Source: Planctomycetota bacterium
GTDB taxonomy: Bacteria; Planctomycetota; Phycisphaerae; Sedimentisphaerales; Anaerohalosphaeraceae
Assembly: GCA_030637065.1 (NCBI GenBank)
Contig: DAOVVQ010000259.1
Location: forward strand, 1-5,552
Direction of reading: 5' to 3'
DNA length: 5,552 nt
A program made the translations under genes and the position numbers. The notes under the pieces are model-generated. The model had not been told where the DNA came from. It saw only the letters and a list, made by a program, of their open reading frames with translations, and made no database searches. Shown here piece by piece: positions 1 through 5,552 of the stretch (positions are counted from its first letter, which is position 1; each line of letters begins with the position of its first letter).

Positions 1-204
1 ATGACGACCTATCACACAGTTGGCGTAGAGCCTATTGCCCCTGCCAAGCTTTACGTTCTCGCCGATCACCACATTGGCATCGAGCACCGTATCGTCGCCA
101 ATGACCGCACCTTCGTCAATTACACAGTGCGGACCAACGACTACATTGGCCCCTAATTGTGCGCTCCCGTCAATTACCGCGCTGGGATGTATTTTGTCAC
201 TCAT
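1..204 (-). CDS. lpxA: UDP-N-acetylglucosamine acyltransferase LpxA, N-terminal part (gene runs off left edge)
   Basis: The frame from the ATG at 202-204 is open to base 1 and gives 68 residues beginning MSDKIHPSAVIDGSAQLGAN. It shows left-handed beta-helix hexapeptide repeats (VVVGPH, AVIGDD, NVVIGE, NVKLGR), and the segment NRLYANCVIGRH aligns with the N-E-I-Y...S-I-G stretch of E. coli LpxA. By family, LpxA transfers an (R)-3-hydroxyacyl chain from acyl carrier protein to the 3-OH of UDP-GlcNAc in the cytoplasm, the first step of lipid A synthesis. The catalytic histidine (His125 in E. coli) and the acyl-chain ruler lie beyond the window, so activity and chain length cannot be judged. The start is well fixed: an in-frame TAG lies at 238-240 with no other usual start codon between. 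The position just after lpxC-fabZ supports lpxA over other hexapeptide transferases. It is incomplete at the 3' end only. Confidence 0.88.
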   Translation of the reverse strand, partial: MSDKIHPSAVIDGSAQLGANVVVGPHCVIDEGAVIGDDTVLDANVVIGENVKLGRGNRLYANCVIGRH

Positions 205-220
205 AAGCTCTCTGTTTGAA

Positions 221-226
221 CCTCCT
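221..226 (-). promoter_or_regulatory. Shine-Dalgarno sequence upstream of lpxA
   Basis: The minus strand reads AGGAGG here, a perfect match to the anti-Shine-Dalgarno sequence and the strongest such site among the genes of this window. Its spacing is odd, with 16 bases between AGGAGG and the lpxA ATG, about twice the usual distance. No ATG, GTG or TTG lies in frame between them. A weaker AGAGAG (208-213) sits only 3 bases from the ATG. Either the long spacing is tolerated or the mRNA folds to shorten it. Confidence 0.55.
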
Positions 227-246
227 GTTTGTGCCTGCTATCTTAA

Positions 247-273
247 ATTATACGTCCGGATCATTAACCTCAA
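247..273 (-). promoter_or_regulatory. possible internal promoter ahead of lpxA
   Basis: On the minus strand a perfect TATAAT (-10 consensus) lies at 247-252. A partial -35 match, TTGAGG, lies at 268-273, 15 bases upstream and overlapping the lpxC-fabZ stop codon. Initiation near base 240 would leave a leader of about 36 bases containing the AGGAGG site. The -35 match is only 4 of 6 and the spacer is short. A TATAAT can arise by chance in an AT-rich spacer, so this is a candidate and not a demonstrated promoter. Confidence 0.3.
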
Positions 274-1580
274 ATAGTTTCGTCGTCGACCAGCATGAAT
301 TTAAGCTGCGCCTCCGCCACGATCTTATCACCAACCAAAGCCGTGCAGTTGCATTTCGCCGCCCGGCTGTAAACCTTTTCCGCCTCGGAGATCAGGATCA
401 CCTGATCGCCGGGAACCACAGCTTTTCGTATCTTAACGCCATCCATGGTAAGAAGAACCGCCAATTTGCCCGTATGCTCCAGGGTCTGGGCAAACAAAAG
501 ACCCGATACCTGGGCCAACGCCTCCACGATCAGAACGCCGGGCATCACGGGAGTACCGGGAAAATGGCCCTGGAAAAACTGCTCGTTAAACGTAACATTC
601 TTAATGCCCTTGATCCGCTTGCCGCTCTCGATCTCAATCACCTTATCGACCAGCAGAAACGGGTAACGGTGCGGAAGGATCTTCTGAATGCGGCGAATAT
701 CCAAAAGCGCCTCGGTGCCAAGCTGTGCGCTCCGCTCGGCACGCTCGGCCATCTTAATGAGTTCCTTCGCCAGACGCTGATTCAAATTATGGCCGCTCTT
801 ATAGGCGACAACCCTCCCGGAAATCCACCGACCAACCAGCATCAGATCGCCTATCAGGTCAACGACTTTATGACGAACACACTCGTCGCTGAACCGGTAG
901 CTGTTCTTGATCGGACCGTCGGAATCGATTATAAGAACATCCTTCGGCGTAAGGTGCGTGCCGATCCCGTGGGCCTGCATCTGCCGGGCCTCCGCTTCCA
1001 GCGAAAACGTCCGGGCAGTGGCAAGGTTCTGGGCAAAATGCGAGGCGCTGACCTCACAGGTATAAAGCTGCCTTCCGATGCCCGTATGCTGGGTGTAGTC
1101 CAGGTCATAGGTAACGCTGAGCTTGTCGCCGTTATAAGGAAGGGCATAAATCGACTTGTCACCCTCGGTAATACTGATCGATTCGCTGATCACCAATTCC
1201 TTACGCTGGGCCTGCTGCTCGACGACACCGACTTTTTCCAAAACCTTGTAATATTCCTGACAGCTTCCGTCAAAACCGGGAAGCTCGCCGCCGTCGATCT
1301 CTATCACAATGTTGTCGATACCAAGGGCGAACAGGGCCGCCAGGCAATGCTCCGGGGTCTCGATACTTACCGAACCCTTCTTCAGTGCCGTCCGCCGATC
1401 CCTTTCGGCAACATTATTCGCATCCGCCTGTATCCGCACCGGCTCAGCTAAATCCGTGCGAAGAAAGACCACGCCCGTATCGGCCTGTGCCGGGCGAAAG
1501 ACGACCTTGGTCTCCTGCCCGCTGAACAAACCCTTGCCGGAAAGCCTAGTCTCAGCTTTTATTGTTTTTTGCAGCTTCAA
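270..1580 (-). CDS. lpxC-fabZ: bifunctional UDP-3-O-acyl-GlcNAc deacetylase / 3-hydroxyacyl-ACP dehydratase (LpxC-FabZ fusion)
   Basis: This 436-residue cytoplasmic protein carries two enzymes. Residues 1 to about 272 are LpxC, the zinc amidase that removes the acetyl group from UDP-3-O-acyl-GlcNAc, the committed step of lipid A synthesis. The PEH motif (E77, H78), ATARTF (T191, F192), VRHKVVDLIGD (H237, D241) and KSGH (H264) match the E. coli catalytic Glu78, zinc ligands His79, His238 and Asp242, and His265 with a one-residue offset. A short helical linker (about 273-291) leads to FabZ (about 292-436), the dehydratase of fatty acid elongation. FabZ shows LPHRYPFLLVD, the catalytic FFQGHFPG (H339) and PGVLIVEALAQ (E353). 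All catalytic residues are present, so both halves look active. The start is a TTG at 1578-1580: an in-frame TAG lies three codons upstream (1587-1589), the LpxC homology begins at once, and no ATG or GTG is available. The gene overlaps lpxD by 29 bases, suggesting translational coupling. Similar fusions are known in Bacteroidota. Confidence 0.96.
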   Translation of the reverse strand: MKLQKTIKAETRLSGKGLFSGQETKVVFRPAQADTGVVFLRTDLAEPVRIQADANNVAERDRRTALKKGSVSIETPEHCLAALFALGIDNIVIEIDGGELPGFDGSCQEYYKVLEKVGVVEQQAQRKELVISESISITEGDKSIYALPYNGDKLSVTYDLDYTQHTGIGRQLYTCEVSASHFAQNLATARTFSLEAEARQMQAHGIGTHLTPKDVLIIDSDGPIKNSYRFSDECVRHKVVDLIGDLMLVGRWISGRVVAYKSGHNLNQRLAKELIKMAERAERSAQLGTEALLDIRRIQKILPHRYPFLLVDKVIEIESGKRIKGIKNVTFNEQFFQGHFPGTPVMPGVLIVEALAQVSGLLFAQTLEHTGKLAVLLTMDGVKIRKAVVPGDQVILISEAEKVYSRAAKCNCTALVGDKIVAEAQLKFMLVDDETI

Positions 1581-2610
1581 GCTCTTCTACTTTCTTAGCC
1601 AGTTCCTTCAACTGTTTTGCCATCTCAGGCAGACGCCTGGTCAACGCGATATGTCGCATCCTCCGGCTGACATCTATCGCCGGAGACCCCCAAACCTTTT
1701 GCCCGTCAGCAACGTCATTGATCACCGCCGCACCGCCGCCGACCTGGGCCCCATTACCGAGCTTCATGTGATCCGCCAGGCCCGCCTGGCCTCCAATGAC
1801 CACGCCGTCGCCTAAACGAACGCTGCCGGATATACCGACCTGCGCCGCCATCAGACAGCATTTTCCCGTCACCACATTGTGAGCAATCTGCACCTGATTG
1901 TCCAGTTTAGTGCCGGCACCGATGATCGTATTGCCGAATTTCGCCCGATCGACACAACAGTTCGCCCCGATCTCCACGCAGTCCTCGATGACCACCCCGC
2001 CGTTATGCGGTATCAGCTCAGGGCGACCGTCGATAACGGTATAACCGAAACCCACCGAGCCGATCGTGCTGTTGGCCTGAATAACACAATTATCGCCGAT
2101 CCTGCAATCGTGATAAACCACGACATTAGCGTCCAGCCGGCAATTGCCGCCGATAACGACATCTTCGCCGATCATACAACCGGCGGAAATAACCGTCCCA
2201 GCCCCGATCCTGGCGCCGCGGCTTACACATGCACCCGGACCGATACCGACACCTTCGCCGATCTCGGCGGACCCATCGACGGCGGCTGTGGCATGAATAC
2301 CCACGATCGGCGTCAGCTTCTTTGCAAACAGATTCAACGCCTTTATAAGCGCCACATCGACACTGCCGGCAATGATCTGAGCAATCTCAACACCGTCGAC
2401 CTCATCGCCCGTAATCACCGCAGCCGCATTCGACCCGGCAAGCAGACCACAATGCTTCCTGCTCGCGGCAAAACAGACCTCAGTTGCCGTAGCCTGCTCG
2501 ATCGAATTTACGCCCGTAACCCGCGCAGAACCGGAGCCGACCAGCCTCGCCCCAAGTCGTTCGGCAAGCTGGGCAACCGTCAGTACCAAAACATCCTGTC
2601 GATCCTGCAC
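1552..2610 (-). CDS. lpxD: UDP-3-O-(3-hydroxyacyl)glucosamine N-acyltransferase LpxD
   Basis: LpxD adds the second 3-hydroxyacyl chain, from acyl-ACP to the 2-amino group of UDP-3-O-acyl-glucosamine, in the cytoplasm just after the LpxC step. The 352-residue product has the expected layout. An N-terminal uridine-binding domain (about 1-100; VTGVNSIEQA and CFAASRK fit the family) is followed by a left-handed beta-helix of hexapeptide repeats (about 105-300) and a charged C-terminal helix (about 316-349). The catalytic histidine is H244 in QIAHNVV (E. coli His239). H281 in ADHMKL matches E. coli His276, and the conserved GFGY lies at 187-190. Length is close to the 341 residues of E. coli. The start is a GTG at 2608-2610, chosen because it gives a full N-terminal domain and has a G-rich stretch 9 bases upstream. 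It lies 17 bases after skp and overlaps lpxC-fabZ by 29 bases. Twelve cysteines, many in the helix coils, are unusual. Confidence 0.96.
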   Translation of the reverse strand: MQDRQDVLVLTVAQLAERLGARLVGSGSARVTGVNSIEQATATEVCFAASRKHCGLLAGSNAAAVITGDEVDGVEIAQIIAGSVDVALIKALNLFAKKLTPIVGIHATAAVDGSAEIGEGVGIGPGACVSRGARIGAGTVISAGCMIGEDVVIGGNCRLDANVVVYHDCRIGDNCVIQANSTIGSVGFGYTVIDGRPELIPHNGGVVIEDCVEIGANCCVDRAKFGNTIIGAGTKLDNQVQIAHNVVTGKCCLMAAQVGISGSVRLGDGVVIGGQAGLADHMKLGNGAQVGGGAAVINDVADGQKVWGSPAIDVSRRMRHIALTRRLPEMAKQLKELAKKVEELEAAKNNKS

Positions 2611-2619
2611 CTTGACGTA

Positions 2620-2625
2620 CCCCCC
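2620..2625 (-). promoter_or_regulatory. probable ribosome binding site of lpxD
   Basis: The minus strand reads GGGGGG nine bases before the GTG start of lpxD, inside the 17-base gap after the skp stop codon. It is an imperfect Shine-Dalgarno sequence that relies on G-U pairing at some positions. It is the only purine-rich stretch at a suitable distance and supports the GTG as start. Confidence 0.4.
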
Positions 2626-2627
2626 GA

Positions 2628-3221
2628 TTAAAGCCCCGCATCCAGGGCAACCAGAACCTCGTCCGTAATATCAAGACCCTGACCGTTATACATCACGGTA
2701 GTTGTCTTGATAGTCAACATCAGATCACGTATACTCGCCGCGGGAAACCGCAAATCTTCCTTCGAAACCACAAGATCGATACCCTTGCGTTTGGCTACAT
2801 CCGATACGACACTGTGAACGTCCTGGAAAAGCTGCTCGGTCCACTGCTGAACCTTCATGGTCACCTGCTGCTCGTAAAACTTCTCTTTGGCCTCGAGCAA
2901 AGCCTGCTTCTCCATGTATTGCCGCATGAGATCGAGATAGTCACTGCTTCCGGGCGTGCGGGTCTCTATGTCCAGCTTTTGAAGCTCCATTTCCTTGGAC
3001 AGCCTCTCGAGTTCGGCGCGTATACCCGTTTCTTCCTCCCGCATCTTTTCCTGCCAGGCGGCATGCTTCTTGCTGGTTTCCAGCACCTTGTTAATATTGA
3101 CTACCGCGACTTTCGCCGGCGCGATCTCGCTCGAGGCCGCCCGACCGTGATTGTACCCGACCGTAACCAGCACGATAGCTGCCAATAAAATAATTAATAC
3201 GGCTTTGCTCGATCTCATCAT
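2628..3221 (-). CDS. skp: OmpH/Skp-family periplasmic chaperone
   Basis: Skp-family proteins form trimers that hold unfolded outer-membrane proteins in the periplasm and deliver them to the BAM complex. The 197-residue product starts with a positively charged segment and a hydrophobic stretch (about 7-21) that is a signal peptide or anchor. Cleavage is possible near GRAA (26-29). VAVVNINKVLE then forms the first body strand, followed by long charged, coiled-coil helices (about 50-140, rich in E, K, Q and L). The C-terminal body contains DLVVSKEDL and ends with GLDITDEV, a typical end for this family. It is longer than E. coli Skp (161 residues), mostly at the N-terminus and in the helices. 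Two ATGs stand in tandem (3219-3221 and 3216-3218), preceded by AAAGG. A GTG at 3231-3233 would add four residues but has no Shine-Dalgarno sequence. The gene follows bamA and precedes lpxD by 17 bases, the classic arrangement. Confidence 0.92.
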   Translation of the reverse strand: MMRSSKAVLIILLAAIVLVTVGYNHGRAASSEIAPAKVAVVNINKVLETSKKHAAWQEKMREEETGIRAELERLSKEMELQKLDIETRTPGSSDYLDLMRQYMEKQALLEAKEKFYEQQVTMKVQQWTEQLFQDVHSVVSDVAKRKGIDLVVSKEDLRFPAASIRDLMLTIKTTTVMYNGQGLDITDEVLVALDAGL

Positions 3222-3225
3222 TAAA

Positions 3226-3230
3226 CCTTT
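3226..3230 (-). promoter_or_regulatory. ribosome binding site deciding the skp start
   Basis: The minus strand reads AAAGG, 4 bases before the first ATG (3221) and 7 bases before the second (3218). The site itself lies just inside the reading frame that would follow the upstream GTG (3233), which has only AT-rich sequence before it. This favours one of the two ATGs over the GTG. Confidence 0.5.
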
Positions 3231-3274
3231 CACGTTAAATTGTCACTAACAATAGTTTAAACCGCTTAAGACCT

Positions 3275-3357
3275 CTGAAAAACCATGAAACCCTTGCTAT
3301 GGTCGTTGTTTTTGGAACAAAAACAACCCCGGCACTGGATTGCACCCTGTTTTTCAG
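3275..3357 (-). repeat. nested inverted repeats in the bamA-skp spacer
   Basis: Between the bamA stop and skp lie two nested perfect inverted repeats. The inner one (3305-3327) has 10-base arms, GTTGTTTTTG and CAAAAACAAC, around a 3-base loop. The outer one has 9-base arms, CTGAAAAAC (minus strand at 3349-3357) and GTTTTTCAG (minus strand at 3275-3283). In the bamA transcript both stems could form together. The first outer arm can also fold on itself (CCTG, AAAAA loop, CAGG) or pair partly with the inner 5' arm, so alternative folds exist. No U-tract follows the inner stem, so it does not look like an intrinsic terminator. A role in mRNA processing, attenuation or differential expression of bamA and skp is possible but unproven. 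Confidence 0.5.
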
Positions 3358-3366
3358 GATACCCGC

Positions 3367-5552
3367 TTAAAATAACGCACCGATCGAAAAACTGAAGGCA
3401 CGCGTCTCGTCCTCGTCTTCTTTCATAAAAGGCGCTGCCAGCTCAAACCGCATCGGCACCGGGCCGAACCACTGGGGCAGCAGAATCTGGATGCCTGTTC
3501 CGACCGACGCCCGGAGGCCACCACTGTCAATGGCACCGACGTCGACAAAGAACAGAGCGGAAAACATCTCGCTCGTCAGGGGAACCGCAACTTCGACATT
3601 GCCGATAACGATCCAGTCACTTCCGATCGGGTCGTCCTTCACAGCCGGATTCAGCGACGACACGCCCCGCGTGCTCACCCCGCGGTAGTCAAACCCGCGA
3701 ATCGAATCCGCACCTATGCCGCCGCCGTAAAATTTCTCGAATACAGGGGCATCGCCGACAATAGCAGCCCCGCGAACCTTCGTCTCTAAAATCGTCCTTC
3801 GCTCGGCAAGATCCTCATAAAGCACCCTGTACCACCGCTGAGTGGCGTTGAACACCCCGAACGTGTGATCGCCGCCAACCTGCTCGAAACCGGCGTCAAA
3901 ATTATAACCGCTGCTCGGAATAAACCTGCTGTTCGTTGTGTCTTTACGAATGAAAACCCTTGCACCTACCAGATCATTATTGCCTTTGACGTCGAACACC
4001 TCCTTCGGGGCATCCGCATCGATATCGGCAACCTCAACGCTTTCGACCCGCATCGAAATACCGCGCCGCCACTCGTTGTCGTAACGCTTCTCGACACCTA
4101 TATAACCCTTCAGCCGATCCTCGTCGTACGATTCCCTCCCACGCTCAAAACCGGAAAGGGCCGTGCTAAGCGATACCGGCATGTCATAAAGATACGGCTC
4201 GGTGAAATTCACCGAAAAACTGCTCTGCACCGTACCGGGATTAAGCGAAATACGAAACTGCTGACCGGCACCGCGAAAGGCCTTCGCCGTAAGCAGCTCG
4301 CCAAAACTATCCGGCGTGTCGGAAATATCGAAGTTACGCTGGTTAAGTGACAACTGACCTATCAGGCCGCTGTCACTGGCCACACCTGCACCTAACATCA
4401 CCGAACCGGTCTGGCCTTCCATCGCTTCGACCAGGACATTACGCGACTCGCCCTGCCGCTCACCGGGCAGGATACGCAACGATTCCAGAACCGCACTCTG
4501 TTTGACCTCCCGTTCCAACTCACCCGAACCGTCGCCGCGGGCGATATCGGCGTTATACCACATACCGGGCCTGAACTTCTCCTCGTCAAGAACCCGGCGA
4601 ATAACACGATCCTGAACAAACTGGTTACCGGATATATCGATACGACCGATGCGAAAACGCTCGCCTTCCGTTATGGTAAACTCAGCTAAGATCTTCGCCG
4701 GACCGCGGAACGAATACTCATGATTGACCTGGGCATCGACAAAACCCATCTCAAGGTACCGCTTCAGGATCTTCTTGGCGTCAAAGTTACCTCTCTCCTC
4801 GCTGTAAGGCTCGCCGGCCCGAAGGCGCATCTCGGCACTAAGCGTCTCAAGATCAAAATACTCGTTATCGCGAAGGACGATCTCGTCGACACGGTATACA
4901 GGCCCTTCGTTGATCTTAAACGTGATCTCCACGCTCCGGCTGTCATCGGAAAAAACCGGCTCAGGGACAACAGAAACGTCGAGAAACGCCTTCTCCTGAT
5001 AAATACCCAGAAGCTTGTCGACATCGTCGGAAACAACCTGCGAAACATAATACGCCGGCCAGAGCAAAAACTTGCGGGATTTGGTCTTTACCGCCTTCTT
5101 CAACTCCTTCGTCTTGATACTCTCGTTACCCTCGAAGCCGACCGACCGGACTTTCACACGAAAACCTTCGTCGATATTGTAAGCAACACGACCGACAGGC
5201 AAACCCCCCGGATCCGTCTCGATCGTGACAAACGCAAAACCCTTTTTATGATACATCTCGGTCATCGCTTCGATCCCGCTGTTGACCAGAAAAATATCCA
5301 GATAATCGCCCTTCTTAAAACCAAGCTCCTTCGAGAGGTTGTCGGCGTCAGAAGCCTTGTTGCCGTTAAAACCGATAACCCTGACAAGATTCTTTTCGAC
5401 CACCACAAACGTAAGGTTCACTTCGCCACCGACCACCTCGGCATTGTAGTAGGCGTATTCGACAGCATCTATCAGCGCGATCCGCGAAGCATCCTCAGCC
5501 GCCGAAGCAGTGTCGAACTCCTCGCCGCTACGCGCACGAACCGTCGCGAGCA
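3367..5552 (-). CDS. bamA: outer membrane protein assembly factor BamA, C-terminal part (5' end beyond right edge)
   Basis: BamA is the core of the BAM complex and folds beta-barrel proteins into the outer membrane. The frame is open to the right edge and gives 727 residues before the TAA, so the gene is 5'-truncated by the window. Numbering from the edge, the end of a POTRA domain (about 1-52, with FVVVEKN) is followed by four POTRA repeats at about 53-128, 129-216, 217-296 and 297-381. They are recognisable by GFNGN, GFEGN and ISGN strands and by YLEMGFVDAQV. The beta-barrel (about 382-727) starts at TGSVMLGAG, contains FTEPYLYDMP, and carries the loop-6 signature as IRGF (617-620, bases 3691-3702). 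It ends in FSFSIGALF with a terminal phenylalanine, the usual beta-signal. The fifth POTRA is atypical: the usual R-LY-LG-F-V helix is replaced by ARGDGSGELEREVKQSAVLE. Placement before skp and the lpx genes fits bamA rather than tamA. The signal peptide cannot be seen. Confidence 0.95.
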   Translation of the reverse strand, partial: LATVRARSGEEFDTASAAEDASRIALIDAVEYAYYNAEVVGGEVNLTFVVVEKNLVRVIGFNGNKASDADNLSKELGFKKGDYLDIFLVNSGIEAMTEMYHKKGFAFVTIETDPGGLPVGRVAYNIDEGFRVKVRSVGFEGNESIKTKELKKAVKTKSRKFLLWPAYYVSQVVSDDVDKLLGIYQEKAFLDVSVVPEPVFSDDSRSVEITFKINEGPVYRVDEIVLRDNEYFDLETLSAEMRLRAGEPYSEERGNFDAKKILKRYLEMGFVDAQVNHEYSFRGPAKILAEFTITEGERFRIGRIDISGNQFVQDRVIRRVLDEEKFRPGMWYNADIARGDGSGELEREVKQSAVLESLRILPGERQGESRNVLVEAMEGQTGSVMLGAGVASDSGLIGQLSLNQRNFDISDTPDSFGELLTAKAFRGAGQQFRISLNPGTVQSSFSVNFTEPYLYDMPVSLSTALSGFERGRESYDEDRLKGYIGVEKRYDNEWRRGISMRVESVEVADIDADAPKEVFDVKGNNDLVGARVFIRKDTTNSRFIPSSGYNFDAGFEQVGGDHTFGVFNATQRWYRVLYEDLAERRTILETKVRGAAIVGDAPVFEKFYGGGIGADSIRGFDYRGVSTRGVSSLNPAVKDDPIGSDWIVIGNVEVAVPLTSEMFSALFFVDVGAIDSGGLRASVGTGIQILLPQWFGPVPMRFELAAPFMKEDEDETRAFSFSIGALF

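Noticed and set aside
35..277. An 80-codon plus-strand frame over the lpxA start
   Set aside because: It is antisense to the LpxA hexapeptide repeats, and its Ser/Thr/Pro-rich translation is typical of a shadow frame.
216..1451. A 411-codon plus-strand open frame covering most of lpxC-fabZ
   Set aside because: It lies wholly antisense to a gene with complete catalytic motifs in both domains. Its translation shows no recognisable domain. The length is explained by the codon bias of the real gene, which leaves few stops in the opposite frame.
1879..2631. A 250-codon plus-strand frame opposite lpxD
   Set aside because: The apparent repeats in it are the mirror of the hexapeptide repeats of lpxD. 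There is no convincing ribosome binding site or domain, so it is an antisense shadow.
3234..3300. A sigma-70 type promoter for skp
   Set aside because: AT-rich words such as TAAACT and TATTGT occur, but none has a -35 match at a proper distance. The short palindromes there (GTTTAAAC, and ATTGT with ACAAT) are within what chance allows.
3305..3327. The 10-base hairpin after bamA as an intrinsic terminator
   Set aside because: The stem is AT-rich and is followed by GACCATAGC on the minus strand instead of a U-tract, so it does not fit the usual terminator form.
3367..5436. GTG at 5434-5436 as the start of bamA
   Set aside because: The frame stays open for 38 more codons to the window edge, and those codons encode the middle of a POTRA domain. 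The true start lies beyond the window.

Overview
This window is a single-direction block of Gram-negative envelope genes, all on the minus strand. In transcription order (right to left) it holds the 3' part of bamA (cut by the right edge), a skp/ompH-family periplasmic chaperone gene, lpxD, a fused lpxC-fabZ gene, and the first 68 codons of lpxA (cut by the left edge). It contains no RNA gene, mobile element, CRISPR array or phage gene that I can support. The long plus-strand reading frames are antisense shadows of these genes.

Layout: bamA fills 3367-5552. A 145-base AT-rich spacer follows, with two nested inverted repeats. skp (2628-3221) is separated from lpxD (1552-2610) by 17 bases. lpxD overlaps the start of lpxC-fabZ (270-1580) by 29 bases. 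A 65-base spacer with a strong Shine-Dalgarno sequence and a TATAAT box leads into lpxA (1-204). Coding density is very high, so co-transcription is likely, with the bamA-skp spacer and the lpxC-lpxA spacer as the places where expression could be adjusted.

How the genes work together: LpxA, LpxC and LpxD are the first three enzymes of lipid A synthesis (acylation, deacetylation and second acylation of UDP-GlcNAc). FabZ produces the enoyl-ACP intermediates of fatty acid elongation, and it draws on the same (3R)-hydroxyacyl-ACP pool that LpxA and LpxD consume. BamA inserts beta-barrel proteins into the outer membrane that this lipid A helps build, and Skp escorts the unfolded barrels across the periplasm. 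The order bamA-skp-lpxD-(fabZ)-lpxA is the classic one known from Proteobacteria, but here the fabZ slot is taken by an LpxC-FabZ fusion.

Organism: certainly a diderm bacterium able to make lipid A. The LpxC-FabZ fusion is well known in Bacteroidota and, to my knowledge, also occurs in the PVC/Planctomycetota lineages. The classic gene order, moderate GC content and divergent POTRA5 make me lean towards Planctomycetota (Phycisphaerae-like), but that is inference and not proven by the window. I see no novel defence or mobile system. The most unusual items are the gene fusion in its operon slot, the structured bamA-skp spacer and the altered POTRA5 segment.
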